Source: Arthrobacter agilis (GTDB taxonomy: Bacteria; Actinomycetota; Actinomycetes; Actinomycetales; Micrococcaceae). From it: a stretch of 64,000 bases of DNA. The stretch is taken from positions 160,286-224,285 of the forward strand of contig NZ_VHIM01000007.1 in assembly GCF_006494655.1 (NCBI RefSeq), given 5' to 3'. Made by a program: the position numbers and the translations under genes. How positions within the stretch are numbered: position 1 is the first letter of the stretch; each line of letters opens with the position of its first letter. Under the pieces are notes generated by a model that saw nothing but the letters and a program-made list of their open reading frames with translations, searched no databases and had not been told where the DNA came from. Below, piece after piece: positions 37,276 through 45,799 of this stretch.

Positions 37276-38076
37276 CTAGCGGATATCGATCGTGCGGATG
37301 AGCTTCCCGCGCAGGGCGGGGACCAGGTGGTGGACGCCCATCATGCCGACCCCGTATCGGCGGACGCGCCGCATGGAGGTGGCCACGCGGAGGGCCGAAT
37401 CTATCCGGACGGCCCGGTAGCCGAAGCGGCGCGAGATCCGCGCCGAGAGATCGATGTCCTCGTCACGCTCGTCGATGGCGGTCCGCGCGAATCCGCCCGC
37501 GGTCAGGTAGGCCGAGGACCGGACGGCCATGTTGTGCCCGGCCACGAAGCGGAGGAACGCTGCATCGAGGTGCCGGGCGGCCATCATGATGCGCAGCAGG
37601 TGCAGGGCCCCGGTCATGAGGACGGTGTCCCCCCACCGGTAGTGCCGGTCCCGTAGCGGGACGCTGGTCCCTCCGACCAGTTGGACCCCGGGGTGTTCTG
37701 CGAAGGTCCTGCGGATACGTGCGCTCCAGTCACCCTCCGGCTCGCTGTCGCCGTCGGTGCGGCCGATGATCGGGAAGCCGTCCGCGATCGCCTGCCGGAA
37801 ACCGGTATCGCACGCGGCTCCCGTGCCCTTCTGCCGCTCCGTGAGCACCACGATGTCGAGGGACGGGTGGGCGGCCGCGAAGTCACGGACCCGCTGCGCG
37901 GTGGCGTCCGTGGAGGCGTTGTCCACCACGTAGATCCGCAGATCGGCGGCGTCCCCCTGCTGCCGGAGAGCGTCGAGTGTGCGGTGGATGTCGGGTTCGT
38001 TGAAGACGGGGACGACGACGGCGAGCCGGTCGCGGATCCCCGGAGGATCGGTCCGCGCCGCAGGGTTCACGTTCAC
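37276..38076 (-). CDS. Glycosyltransferase family 2 protein
   Basis: A 266-residue GT-A fold glycosyltransferase. LAVVVPVFNEPDIHRTLDAL opens the family-2 domain, YVVDNASTDAT follows, and GRTDGDSEPEGDW carries the DxD metal motif. VAGHNMAVRSSAYLTAGGF and DERDEDIDLSARISRR are acceptor-side segments, the latter with the catalytic ED region. GTG 38070 has better GGGAG spacing (seven) than GTG 38076. No transmembrane helix, so it is cytosolic or peripheral. Acceptor unknown. Confidence 0.87.
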   Translation of the reverse strand: MNVNPAARTDPPGIRDRLAVVVPVFNEPDIHRTLDALRQQGDAADLRIYVVDNASTDATAQRVRDFAAAHPSLDIVVLTERQKGTGAACDTGFRQAIADGFPIIGRTDGDSEPEGDWSARIRRTFAEHPGVQLVGGTSVPLRDRHYRWGDTVLMTGALHLLRIMMAARHLDAAFLRFVAGHNMAVRSSAYLTAGGFARTAIDERDEDIDLSARISRRFGYRAVRIDSALRVATSMRRVRRYGVGMMGVHHLVPALRGKLIRTIDIR

Positions 38077-38154
38077 ACTCCCACCCTAAGGTGACTGAGC
38101 GTCGCGCTCTGCACACCGGTCACGGCGCTCCACGGCTGGACAGTCCGGCCGAAG

Positions 38155-38180
38155 CGCTCCCGCCCTGGGAGGCGGGAGCG
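38155..38180 (-). terminator. Hairpin downstream of the MFS gene
   Basis: A perfect ten-base inverted repeat, CGCTCCCGCC (38155-38164) and GGCGGGAGCG (38171-38180), with a six-base loop. It lies 21 bases past the MFS stop on the minus strand. Confidence 0.7.
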
Positions 38181-38201
38181 GTCAGGGTGCCCGGAGGCGG
38201 A

Positions 38202-39776
38202 TCAGTGGGCGGCCACCGGGGCATCCCCTGCGTTCTGCGGTGCGCGGACGAAGAACGAGGCGACGACGGCCACCAGGAAGATGACCGCTCCGTACAGGAA
38301 CGCTGCGCGGATTCCTCCGGCCATCGCGGCGGGGCCGGCGGCCCCCTCCGCGGTGAGCGCCGCCGTCTGCAGTGTCATCACGGAGATGAACAGGGCGGTG
38401 CCGGCAGCACCTGCGAGCTGCTGGGCCGTCCCGAAGACCGCGCTGCCGTGGGAGTAGAGCTGCGGCTTGACCGAGCCGAGCGCCGAGGTGAGCAGGGGGG
38501 TGAAGATCAGGGCGAGCCCGATGCTGAGCACCACGTGGGCGGCGAGCACCAGCAGGACCGGCGTAGTCTCGGTGACCTGTGTCATGGCCCAGAAGACGGC
38601 ACTGACCAGCAGCGAGCCGGGGACGAGCAGGACGCGCGGCCCACGACGGTCGTAGATGCGGCCGACCACGGGGCCGAGGAGGCCCATGGCGAGCCCGCCG
38701 GGCAGGAGGAGGAGACCGGACACGAACGGTTCCTGGCCGAGGACCGTCTGCACATAGATGGGGATCAGGATGATGGTCCCGAAGAGGGCCATCATGCTCA
38801 CGGCGATCGCGGTGAGGGAGATGGTGAAGTTCCGCGAGGAGAAGACCCGGAGATCGAGCAGGGCCGCATCACGGCGCTGCAGGGAGAGCTGGCGGCCGAC
38901 GAACACCGCGAGGATGACGAGACCGGCCACGAGGGGCAGCCACGGCGGAACGGCGCTTCCCTCGGACGCCTCGCCCAGTCGGCTGAAGCCGAAGATGATG
39001 CCGCCGAAGGCGAAGGCCGAGAGGATCACGGACAGCACGTCGATGGCGGAGCGCCGGGGCGTGGTGACGTTCTGCATCTTCGCAGCGCCGATCGCGAGGG
39101 CCGCCAGGGCGATCGGCAGGACGAGCCAGAAGATCCAGCGCCACTCGAGGACGCTGAGGATGCCGCCGGAGATGGTGGGGCCCAGAGCGGGAGCAACGGC
39201 GATCACGATCGAGATGTTGCCCATGACCTTGCCACGCGAGGTCACGGGCACCAGCGTCATGACCGTGGTCATCAGCAGCGGCATCATGATGGCGGTGCCG
39301 CTCGCCTGCACCACGCGCCCGGCGACCAGCATGCCGAAACCGGGAGCCAGTGCGGCGATCAGGGTGCCCAGGCTGAAGAGGGTCATGGCCGCCAGGAAGA
39401 CCGGGCGTGTGTTGAACCGATGCAGGAGGAATCCCGTCACGGGGATCACCACGGCCATGGTGAGCAGGAAGGCGGTGGTGAGCCACTGACCGGCGCCCAC
39501 GGTCACACCGAGTTCCTGCACCAGGCGCGGGATCGCGACGCCCATGATCGTCTCGTTGAGGATCACCACGAAGGCCGAGATCAGCAGGAGCGTGATGACG
39601 AGTTTGTCGCGGGCCGGCAGGGCGTCGTCGGCCGGCGGGGCCGCGGTGGTCGAGGCCTTCGAGAGCGTGGACGTCGCGCCCGGGATGCCACGATCGGGAG
39701 AGACGGCGGCGCCTGAACTTGGCACCTCCGGGCTCGGGGTCGCGTCGGAGACGCGTGGGGGTGGGCTCTGGGTCAT
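38202..39776 (-). CDS. DHA2-family MFS drug efflux transporter
   Basis: A 524-residue major-facilitator protein with 14 predicted helices, typical of the DHA2 group of proton-coupled drug exporters. Motif D1 appears as LNETIMGVAIPRL, motif A-like HRFNTRPVFL follows helix 2, and motif C-like APALGPTISGGILS lies in helix 5. The first 55 residues are a disordered Ser/Pro/Ala segment; ATG 39776 is the longest start, and a later start is possible. No repressor gene is adjacent. Substrate unknown. Confidence 0.88.
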   Translation of the reverse strand: MTQSPPPRVSDATPSPEVPSSGAAVSPDRGIPGATSTLSKASTTAAPPADDALPARDKLVITLLLISAFVVILNETIMGVAIPRLVQELGVTVGAGQWLTTAFLLTMAVVIPVTGFLLHRFNTRPVFLAAMTLFSLGTLIAALAPGFGMLVAGRVVQASGTAIMMPLLMTTVMTLVPVTSRGKVMGNISIVIAVAPALGPTISGGILSVLEWRWIFWLVLPIALAALAIGAAKMQNVTTPRRSAIDVLSVILSAFAFGGIIFGFSRLGEASEGSAVPPWLPLVAGLVILAVFVGRQLSLQRRDAALLDLRVFSSRNFTISLTAIAVSMMALFGTIILIPIYVQTVLGQEPFVSGLLLLPGGLAMGLLGPVVGRIYDRRGPRVLLVPGSLLVSAVFWAMTQVTETTPVLLVLAAHVVLSIGLALIFTPLLTSALGSVKPQLYSHGSAVFGTAQQLAGAAGTALFISVMTLQTAALTAEGAAGPAAMAGGIRAAFLYGAVIFLVAVVASFFVRAPQNAGDAPVAAH

Positions 39777-40134
39777 GATGTTCCGCTCGTTCGGTCTGCT
39801 GTGCGGCGCGGGCGGGATCCTTCCGCCGTCGTGCCAGGTGCGTGGTCTGCCCGACCACCTGCCGGGAAATGGTTGATGCAGTCAATCACTTTGAACCGCG
39901 GTGGTCCGCGCTCTATTCCGCAGCGCCGCGACCCGTCCGTGGGACGGGGCTCGGAGCCGGCGTGTGGGCCAGGGGCTACGGGAGCGCCGACGGCGTACAG
40001 CCGGCCGCGGTCAGGGCGTCGCCGTCGGCGATGACTAGCATAGGCGGGTGATCAGCCGCGAGCCACGGCTGTGATCGGCCCGTGCCGGTTCCGGGCCGAG
40101 CCACGACCCGGCCACTCGACGAAGGAGTTCCTCA
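39777..40134. promoter_or_regulatory. Divergent intergenic region with two small palindromes
   Basis: This 358-base region separates the MFS efflux gene from the thioesterase gene. GTGGTC-N5-GACCAC (39842-39858) and TTGA-N5-TCAA (39873-39885) are perfect inverted repeats about 66 and 97 bases before the MFS start, where a repressor operator would be expected. AAGGAG before 40135 is the thioesterase ribosome site. No gene seen. Confidence 0.4.
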
Positions 40135-40911
40135 GTGCACGATTCGTTCTACCGTGACCTCGGCGACGGGCGCTTCGCGTCCACCGTCCATGCCCAGGGC
40201 GCCTGGAATCCGCGCGAGCAGCACATGGCGCCCATCTCCGGGCTCCTCACGCAGTGCCTGCTCGACCACCAGCCGCGCGCCGGCATGCAGCTGAGCCGCC
40301 TGAGCTTCGACATCCTCGGCATGATCCCCGAGGGCGAGTTCGAGATCTCCACGACCGTCGTGCGTCCGGGCCGCACGATCGAACTGCTCGAGGCCCGTAT
40401 GGAGGCGGCGGGCAGGACGGCGATCATCGCCAGGGCGTGGCGCTTGAGCACGCAGGACACCGTGGACGTGGCAGCGATCGAGGATCCCCGTATCCCCGGT
40501 CCCGACGAGGCCGGACCGCACGAGGGCATGACGGCCTGGCCGGGCGGGTTCATCCGCTCCCTGGAGGTGCGCGTGGTACCCGGTCACCGCCCCGGGCGCG
40601 GGCAGGTCTGGATCCGCAACCCGTTCGCCATGCTGGACGGGAGACGGACGCCCGACGTCGTACGCCTGGTCGGGATGATGGATGCCGCCAACGGCATCGC
40701 GTCGCGGGTGGCGCCGGGCGGAGAGAGCTGGATGTTCCCGAACGTGGACCTGCAAATCCACCTGCACCGGGAGCCCGCCGGGGAATGGCTGGGCCTCGAC
40801 ACACGCGTCACCTTCGGGGCGAACGGCGTCGGTCTCACATCGAGCGTCGTCCACGACCTGGCCGGACCCTTCGGCAGGCTCGAGCAGATCCTGACCATCC
40901 GGAAGCTCTGA
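40135..40911 (+). CDS. Acyl-CoA thioesterase-like (double hotdog) protein
   Basis: A 258-residue thioesterase-superfamily protein. It opens FYRDLGDGRFASTVHAQGAW, and HMAPISGLLTQCLLDH and LSFDILGMIPEGEFEISTTVVRPGR (split here as LSFDILGMIPEG, then TTVVRPGRT) form the first hotdog. LVGMMDAANGIASRVAPG and WLGLDTRVTFGANGVGLTSS form the second. This is the TesB-like double-hotdog architecture that hydrolyses acyl-CoA. GTG 40135 has AAGGAG seven bases upstream. It stands alone. Confidence 0.8.
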   Translation: MHDSFYRDLGDGRFASTVHAQGAWNPREQHMAPISGLLTQCLLDHQPRAGMQLSRLSFDILGMIPEGEFEISTTVVRPGRTIELLEARMEAAGRTAIIARAWRLSTQDTVDVAAIEDPRIPGPDEAGPHEGMTAWPGGFIRSLEVRVVPGHRPGRGQVWIRNPFAMLDGRRTPDVVRLVGMMDAANGIASRVAPGGESWMFPNVDLQIHLHREPAGEWLGLDTRVTFGANGVGLTSSVVHDLAGPFGRLEQILTIRKL

Positions 40912-41048
40912 ACCGGACCTCCTGTCCGGCGCCGGAATGCCCCGGGCCCCTGCACCGTTGGAGAAGGAACGGACGCTTGCCGCGCCTCCGGCGCTCGAGC
41001 GGTCACCGCGCCCACGCGACCGTGGGACGACGTCGAGGAAGAGGAACC

Positions 41049-41333
41049 ATGCCGAAAGCAATCTGGAACGACCACGTCATCGCGGAGTCCGCGGACACCG
41101 TCATGGTCGAGGGGAACCACTACTTCCCGCCCGGCTCCATCACCAGCGAGTTCTTCGTCCCGACCGAGACGCAGACCGTCTGCCCCTGGAAGGGGACAGC
41201 GAGCTACTTCAGTCTGGAGGTCGACGGCCACCAGAACAAGGACGCCGCCTGGACGTATGCGGAGCCGAAAGAAGCGGCGGAGAACATCCGCGGTCACTAC
41301 GCTTTCTGGAAGGGCGTCACGGTCAGCGAGTGA
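41049..41333 (+). CDS. DUF427 family protein
   Basis: A 94-residue DUF427 protein. The family motif runs IAESADTVMVEGNHYFPPGS, then CPWKGTASYFSLEVDG and AAWTYAEPKEAAENI, ending with HYAFWKGV. The CPWKG Cys and invariant Trp residues are present. The family is widespread, small and soluble, with no assigned reaction. GAGGAA lies four bases before ATG 41049. A hairpin terminator follows immediately. Confidence 0.92.
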   Translation: MPKAIWNDHVIAESADTVMVEGNHYFPPGSITSEFFVPTETQTVCPWKGTASYFSLEVDGHQNKDAAWTYAEPKEAAENIRGHYAFWKGVTVSE

Positions 41334-41341
41334 CCACCAGC

Positions 41342-41373
41342 GAAAGGGCGCCGTCGGACGATGGCGCCCTTTC
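41342..41373 (+). terminator. Hairpin after DUF427 gene
   Basis: A perfect 11-base inverted repeat, GAAAGGGCGCC (41342-41352) and GGCGCCCTTTC (41363-41373), around a ten-base loop, nine bases after the stop. The 3' arm ends in TTTC, as in a weak U-tract. Confidence 0.8.
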
Positions 41374-41462
41374 CTGTTCCGGACCGGTCACGCGCCGGAC
41401 CGGCGCAGCCCGCACCCCCCGAACGGACGACGGCGCCGCACGGCGCAGGATGAAGGAGCACC

Positions 41463-42494
41463 ATGGAGAACCGGACACTCGGCAACAGCGGAACCTCGGT
41501 CTCGCACCTCGCGCTCGGCACGATGACCTTCGGCGCGGAGTCCGACGAGGCGACCTCGCACGCCATCCTCTCGGACTACGCGGCGGCGGGCGGCAACCTC
41601 GTGGACACCGCCGACGTCTACACCGCGGGGGCATCGGAGGAGATCATCGGGCGCTGGATCGCGAAGAACCCGGCCGACAGCGAGCGCATGGTGCTCGCCT
41701 CGAAGGGCCGCTTCCCGATGGGCACCGACGCCAACGACCTCGGGTTGTCCCGCCGGCATCTCCGCCGCGCCCTGGATGCCTCGCTCACGCGCCTCGGTGT
41801 GGAGCACATCGACCTGTACCAGGTGCACTCCTGGGACCCGCTGACCCCGCTCGAGGAGACCCTCGGCTTCCTCAACGAGGCCGTGGTGCAGGGCAAGATC
41901 GGATACTACGGATTCTCCAACTACACGGGCTGGCAGCTCACCAAGGCCGTGATGACGGCCCGCGGGCGCGGATACTCCCTGCCGGTCACGCTGCAGCCGC
42001 AATACTCCCTGCTCGTCCGCGAGATCGAGGCGGAGATCGTCCCCGCAGTGCTCGACGCCGGGATGGGCATGCTGCCCTGGTCCCCGCTCGGCGGTGGCTG
42101 GCTCACGGGCAAGTACACCCGCGACACCGAACCGACGGGCGAGACCCGCCTCGGTGAGAACCCGCAGCGTGGCATGGAAGCCTGGGAGAAGCGCAATGCG
42201 CAGGACCGCACCTGGCGCATCATCGACACCGTCACGGGCATCGCGTCCGAGCGCGGCGTCAACGCGTCGCAGGTGGCCCTCGCCTGGGTGGCCGCGAAGC
42301 CGGGCGTGACATCGGTGATCCTCGGGGCTCGCACCCGGGAGCAACTGGCCGACAACATGGCGTCCGCCGACGTCGAGCTCTCGAACGAGGAGTTCGGCAG
42401 GCTCGACGACGTCAGCGCACCGACGTTCAGCGACTACCCCTACGGCGGTCCCGGCATGGAGCAGCGCAGCCGATCCATCGACGGCGGCCGCTGA
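41463..42494 (+). CDS. Aldo/keto reductase
   Basis: A 343-residue NADPH-dependent (beta/alpha)8 oxidoreductase. The catalytic tetrad is visible: Asp and Tyr in VDTADVYTAG, Lys in LASKGRFP and His in YQVHSWDP. IGYYGFSNYTGWQL and LQPQYSLLVREIE are the barrel and cofactor segments characteristic of AKR11/12-type proteins. NADPH is bound by SVILGARTREQLADNM near the C-terminus. AAGGAGCA precedes ATG 41463. Physiological substrate unknown. Confidence 0.9.
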   Translation: MENRTLGNSGTSVSHLALGTMTFGAESDEATSHAILSDYAAAGGNLVDTADVYTAGASEEIIGRWIAKNPADSERMVLASKGRFPMGTDANDLGLSRRHLRRALDASLTRLGVEHIDLYQVHSWDPLTPLEETLGFLNEAVVQGKIGYYGFSNYTGWQLTKAVMTARGRGYSLPVTLQPQYSLLVREIEAEIVPAVLDAGMGMLPWSPLGGGWLTGKYTRDTEPTGETRLGENPQRGMEAWEKRNAQDRTWRIIDTVTGIASERGVNASQVALAWVAAKPGVTSVILGARTREQLADNMASADVELSNEEFGRLDDVSAPTFSDYPYGGPGMEQRSRSIDGGR

Positions 42495-42536
42495 CGCAGT
42501 TGGCCGTGCCCGCCTGACGGGTTATCGTTCGAGCAG

Positions 42537-42614
42537 TGACACGGGGTGTCCCTCCAGGCGGAGGGGCTGAGATGAGACCCGTCGAACCTGATCCAGCTCA
42601 TACTGGCGAAGGAA
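42537..42614 (+). promoter_or_regulatory. TPP riboswitch (THI element)
   Basis: The thiamine-pyrophosphate aptamer is recognisable by GGGGTG at 42542, the pyrimidine-binding CTGAGA at 42567-42572, and the pyrophosphate arm ACCCGTCGAACCTGATC from 42577, ending CTGGCGAAGGAA. The aptamer ends about 60 bases before the thiM ATG, so control could be at transcription or translation; no obvious terminator lies between. High TPP should turn off thiM-thiE. Confidence 0.95.
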
Positions 42615-42673
42615 TGTCCTGCCGGGCCGTGAGCCCCGTGCGTCCCTCCGCCCTACCGCGAGAGGCCGCCACC

Positions 42674-43519
42674 ATGCACCACGACAAGGACGCTTCCCCG
42701 CCCCCTCCGGGCCCGGTCACCGCCGGGGACTGCGCGCAGCTGCTCGCAGACCTCCGCGGGACCGTCCCGCTGGTCCAGTGCGTCACGAACGCCGTCGTCA
42801 CGAACTTCACCGCCAATGTGCTGCTGGCGATCGGCGCCGCGCCGGCCATGGTCGACCTCCCGGGCGAGGCCCGCCAGTTCGCACCCGTCGCCTCGGGGGT
42901 GCTGCTGAATCTCGGGACGCCCACGGGCCCGCAGCGGGAAGCCATGCTGGAGGCCGCAGATGCGGCGAACAGTGCCGGGACGCCCTGGGTGCTCGATCCC
43001 GTGGCCGTCGGCTTCCTCACCCTCCGCACGGAGACAGCCGCCACGCTCGCCTCCCGGCGGCCCACCATCATCCGGGGGAACGCCTCGGAGATCATCGCCC
43101 TCGCGGGTGCCGGAGGCGGCGGCCGGGGTGTCGACTCCGTCGATGAACCCGATGCTGCCCTCGACGCCGCCCGGAGCCTGGCCTCGCGCCACGGCTCGGT
43201 GGTCGCCGTGTCCGGTGCGGTGGACGCCATCGTCCCACCGTCCGGCACCGTCGTAGGGGTGGCCAACGGCACGCCCCTCCTCACGCGCGTCACCGGCGGC
43301 GGCTGCGCTCTCGGGGCGGTCATGGCGGCCTTCGCCTCGCTGACCCCGGACCCACTGCTCGCGGCTGCGGCCGCCACCGGTGCGTACACACTCGCCGCCG
43401 AAGCTGCTGCGGCGCGGGCGGCAGGGCCGGGCACTTTCGCCGTCCACTTCCTCGACGCGCTCGCCGCCCTCGCACCGGATGACGTGGAGCGCGGACTGCA
43501 GCTGCAGGAGAGCCTCTGA
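42674..43519 (+). CDS. thiM: Hydroxyethylthiazole kinase
   Basis: A 281-residue ribokinase-like enzyme that phosphorylates 4-methyl-5-hydroxyethylthiazole, a thiamine salvage step. [20 protein letters not shown] is the thiazole-binding start. [25 protein letters not shown] and [14 protein letters not shown] give substrate and metal contacts. [19 protein letters not shown] is the ATP-binding/catalytic-Cys loop. GAGAGG is about eight bases before ATG 42674. It directly follows the TPP riboswitch; its stop overlaps the thiE start. Confidence 0.94.
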   Translation: MHHDKDASPPPPGPVTAGDCAQLLADLRGTVPLVQCVTNAVVTNFTANVLLAIGAAPAMVDLPGEARQFAPVASGVLLNLGTPTGPQREAMLEAADAANSAGTPWVLDPVAVGFLTLRTETAATLASRRPTIIRGNASEIIALAGAGGGGRGVDSVDEPDAALDAARSLASRHGSVVAVSGAVDAIVPPSGTVVGVANGTPLLTRVTGGGCALGAVMAAFASLTPDPLLAAAAATGAYTLAAEAAAARAAGPGTFAVHFLDALAALAPDDVERGLQLQESL

Positions 43520-44196
43520 TGGTGTGTCAGGACAGCGCGGGCCGGAGGGCGCCGTCGTCCTACCTGCCGCTCTACCTGGTGACCGACACCGCGCTGTGCT
43601 CGCCGCGGTCCGTGCCCGACGTCGTCGCGCTCGCCGTCGGGGGAGGTGCGACCTGCGTCCAGGTGCGGGACAAGGCGGCGGGCGGGCGCGCCCTCGTGGA
43701 GCTGCTGGTGGCCGTGGCCGACGCCGTGGACGGCAGGGTCCCCGTGCTGGTCGACGATCGCGTGGACGTCTACCTCGCGGCACGCGCGCGCGGTGCGCGC
43801 GTCGACGGCGTCCACGTAGGGCAATCCGATCTCCCGGCGGACCTCGTGCGGCAGATCGTCGGGCCGCACGCCGTCGTCGGGCTGAGCGCCGCGACGCCGG
43901 AGGAGTTCCGCCGCGCGGCTGCGCTCCCGCCCGGCACCGTGGACTATCTCGGCGTCGGCGCCGTGTACGCCACGTCGACGAAACCCGACCACCCGGTGCC
44001 CCTCGGTCTCGAAGGGTTCGCGGCCCTTCTGGCGTCCGCGCCGCTGCCGAGCGTCGCGATCGGCGGCCTGTCCGCCGTCGACGCCGCCGAGCTCCGTCGC
44101 GCCGGCGCGGCAGGCATGGCGGTCGTCTCCGCTGTCTGCGCAGCCGCGGACCCTGCCGCCGCCGCACGGGACCTGATCGGTGCCTGGAACGCCTAG
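43519..44196 (+). CDS. thiE: Thiamine-phosphate synthase
   Basis: A 225-residue TIM-barrel enzyme that joins HMP-pyrophosphate with thiazole phosphate to make thiamine phosphate. LPLYLVTDTAL opens the barrel. VQVRDKAAGGRAL, LVDDRVDVYLAARA, VDGVHVGQSDLPA, VGLSAATPEEF, VDYLGVGAVYATSTKP and VAIGGLSAVDAAEL are the expected phosphate- and pyrimidine-binding segments in order. ATG overlaps the thiM stop, giving a salvage pair under one riboswitch. Confidence 0.95.
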   Translation: MVCQDSAGRRAPSSYLPLYLVTDTALCSPRSVPDVVALAVGGGATCVQVRDKAAGGRALVELLVAVADAVDGRVPVLVDDRVDVYLAARARGARVDGVHVGQSDLPADLVRQIVGPHAVVGLSAATPEEFRRAAALPPGTVDYLGVGAVYATSTKPDHPVPLGLEGFAALLASAPLPSVAIGGLSAVDAAELRRAGAAGMAVVSAVCAAADPAAAARDLIGAWNA

Positions 44197-44213
44197 AACG
44201 CCTAGAACGCCTG
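44187..44213 (+). repeat. Three tandem 9-bp repeats over the thiE stop
   Basis: The nonamer GAACGCCTA occurs at 44187-44195 and 44196-44204, with a third copy (last base changed) at 44205-44213. The thiE TAG stop lies across the junction of copies one and two. Slippage there would leave the stop context unchanged. Confidence 0.75.
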
Positions 44214-44282
44214 GACACCGCCAGGGACGCCTCCATCGCCGTGCTGGTCGGTGGAACGCTGCGTGCTGAATACGATGGACGG

Positions 44283-45023
44283 ATGAGCACTCCCTGGAAC
44301 GGCGCCGACGCGCTCGCCGTCGTCGTCGGGGCGGGGGACGCCGATCCCGGCGAGACCGGCGCTGCCGCCGAGCTGGATCGGGGGATCACCCTGCTCCGTG
44401 AGGCCGCGGCCGGCACCCGTGGGCCGGTGCTCCGCCTCTACCGGCCGAGCCCCACCGTGGCCTTCGGACAGCGGGACGCACGCCTTCCCGGATTCCCCGA
44501 CGCCGCCGATGCCGCGGCCGCGCACGGCTACGCCCCCCTCGTGCGCCGGGCGGGAGGCCGGGCGGCGGCCTACCACCGGGGCTGCCTCGTGGTGGACCAT
44601 ATCGAGCCGGCACCCGATGGCGTCGCCGGAACGCGGGCGCGCTTCGCCGCGTTCGGTGATTTCTTCGCGGGAGTCCTGGGCGACGTCGGCCTCGACGCGC
44701 ACGTCGGCGAGGTGCCGGGTGAGTACTGTCCAGGCGAGTTCAGCGTCCACGGTCGGCGCGGCGGCGTCCCCGCCGTCAAGCTCGTCGGCACAGCGCAGCG
44801 TGTGGTCGCCGGGGCCTGGTTGTTCTCGTCCGTGGTGGTGGTCCAGGACGCCGGTCCGCTGCGCGCCGTCCTGACGGACGTGTACGCCGCGCTCGGTCTC
44901 GCCTGGGATCCGTCGACCGCGGGGGCGGCCGAGGACCTCGCGGCGGGTGTCACGGTCGACGACGTCGAGCGCGCGCTCCTCGCGTCCTATGTAGCCGTCG
45001 TCCGGCTGGCTGCGGGCCCGTGA
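44283..45023 (+). CDS. Lipoate-protein ligase A-like protein
   Basis: A 246-residue biotin/lipoate ligase-fold protein. LYRPSPTVAFGQRDARLPGF and VRRAGGRAAAYHRGCLVVD (RR-x-GGR-x-A motif) form the lipoyl-binding region. PGEYCPGEFSVHGRRG and VPAVKLVGTAQRVVAGAW supply the catalytic Lys and adenylate-binding loop. It attaches or transfers lipoate or octanoate to 2-oxoacid dehydrogenase or glycine cleavage H proteins. It starts 86 bases after thiE; co-transcription is possible but unproven. Confidence 0.85.
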   Translation: MSTPWNGADALAVVVGAGDADPGETGAAAELDRGITLLREAAAGTRGPVLRLYRPSPTVAFGQRDARLPGFPDAADAAAAHGYAPLVRRAGGRAAAYHRGCLVVDHIEPAPDGVAGTRARFAAFGDFFAGVLGDVGLDAHVGEVPGEYCPGEFSVHGRRGGVPAVKLVGTAQRVVAGAWLFSSVVVVQDAGPLRAVLTDVYAALGLAWDPSTAGAAEDLAAGVTVDDVERALLASYVAVVRLAAGP

Positions 45024-45101
45024 GGCCCGATGCGGGTCCGCCGCAGATCTGAGACGTTCTCCGGATCCCGTCCAAATCGAGGGCCCCGGACGGACACGGA
45101 A

Positions 45102-45140
45102 CGGCGCCCCGGTCCCTCAGGTGGAGGGAACAGGGCACCG
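45102..45140. terminator. Bidirectional hairpin between convergent genes
   Basis: An inner TCCCTC (45113-45118)/GAGGGA (45124-45129) stem is extended by an outer CGGCGCCC/GGGCACCG pairing with one mismatch (45102-45109, 45133-45140). It lies between the convergent lipoate-ligase and MBL-hydrolase genes. Confidence 0.6.
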
Positions 45141-45169
45141 TCGATCGTTGCAGGAGCAGCCGCGCGGTG

Positions 45170-45799
45170 TCAGTGGCCCCGCGCGATCCACTCCTCGAGG
45201 TGCGGGGCCTCGTCGCCGATCGTCGTGCTGTCGCCGTGGCCGGTGCGGGCGATCGTGTCGGCGGGCAGGGTCAGGAGACGGGAGCGAATGGACTCGATGA
45301 TGGTCGGGAAGTCGCTGAAGGACCGCCCGGTGGCGCCGGGTCCGCCCTGGAACAGCGTGTCACCGGTGAAGACCGTGCCGGCCTCCTCGAGGTAGTAGCA
45401 GGTGGACCCGGGGGAGTGGCCGGGCGTGTGCAGGGCGGTGAGGCTGACGCCGGCGACGTCGATCCTGTCGCCGTCGGCGATCCACTGGTCGGGGCTCAGC
45501 TCCGGGAACACCATGTCCCACAGTTCGCGGTCGGCCTCGTGCAGGTGGATCGGTGCTCGGACGGCGTCGAAGAGGTCCCCGACGGCACGGATGTGGTCGT
45601 CGTGCGCGTGGGTCAGGAGGATCGCCCGCACAGTCCGGCCGTTCACCTGCTCCACGATCGCCTGGGCGTCGTGCGGCGCATCGATGATGACGCACTCGTC
45701 GTCATCACCCACGATCCAGACATTGTTGTCGACGTCCCACGTGCCGCCGTCGAGCGAGAACGTGCCCGAGGTGACGAGGTGCTCGATCCGCGCGCCCAT
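45170..45799 (-). CDS. MBL-fold metallohydrolase
   Basis: A 209-residue glyoxalase-II-like metallo-beta-lactamase. His64-Ala-His66-Asp-Asp68-His69 (LTHAHDDHI) and later HTPGHSPGS, FTGDTLF and RTGHGDST give the two-metal site. Its ATG overlaps the stop of the mycothiol dehydrogenase gene (TGATG), so it should act with it, probably hydrolysing S-formylmycothiol or a related thioester to free mycothiol. That substrate is inferred from context. Confidence 0.88.
   Translation of the reverse strand: MGARIEHLVTSGTFSLDGGTWDVDNNVWIVGDDDECVIIDAPHDAQAIVEQVNGRTVRAILLTHAHDDHIRAVGDLFDAVRAPIHLHEADRELWDMVFPELSPDQWIADGDRIDVAGVSLTALHTPGHSPGSTCYYLEEAGTVFTGDTLFQGGPGATGRSFSDFPTIIESIRSRLLTLPADTIARTGHGDSTTIGDEAPHLEEWIARGH

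Noticed and set aside
44187..44213. CRISPR-like or mobile repeat
   Set aside because: Units are only nine bases, contiguous and three in number, so this is simple slippage.
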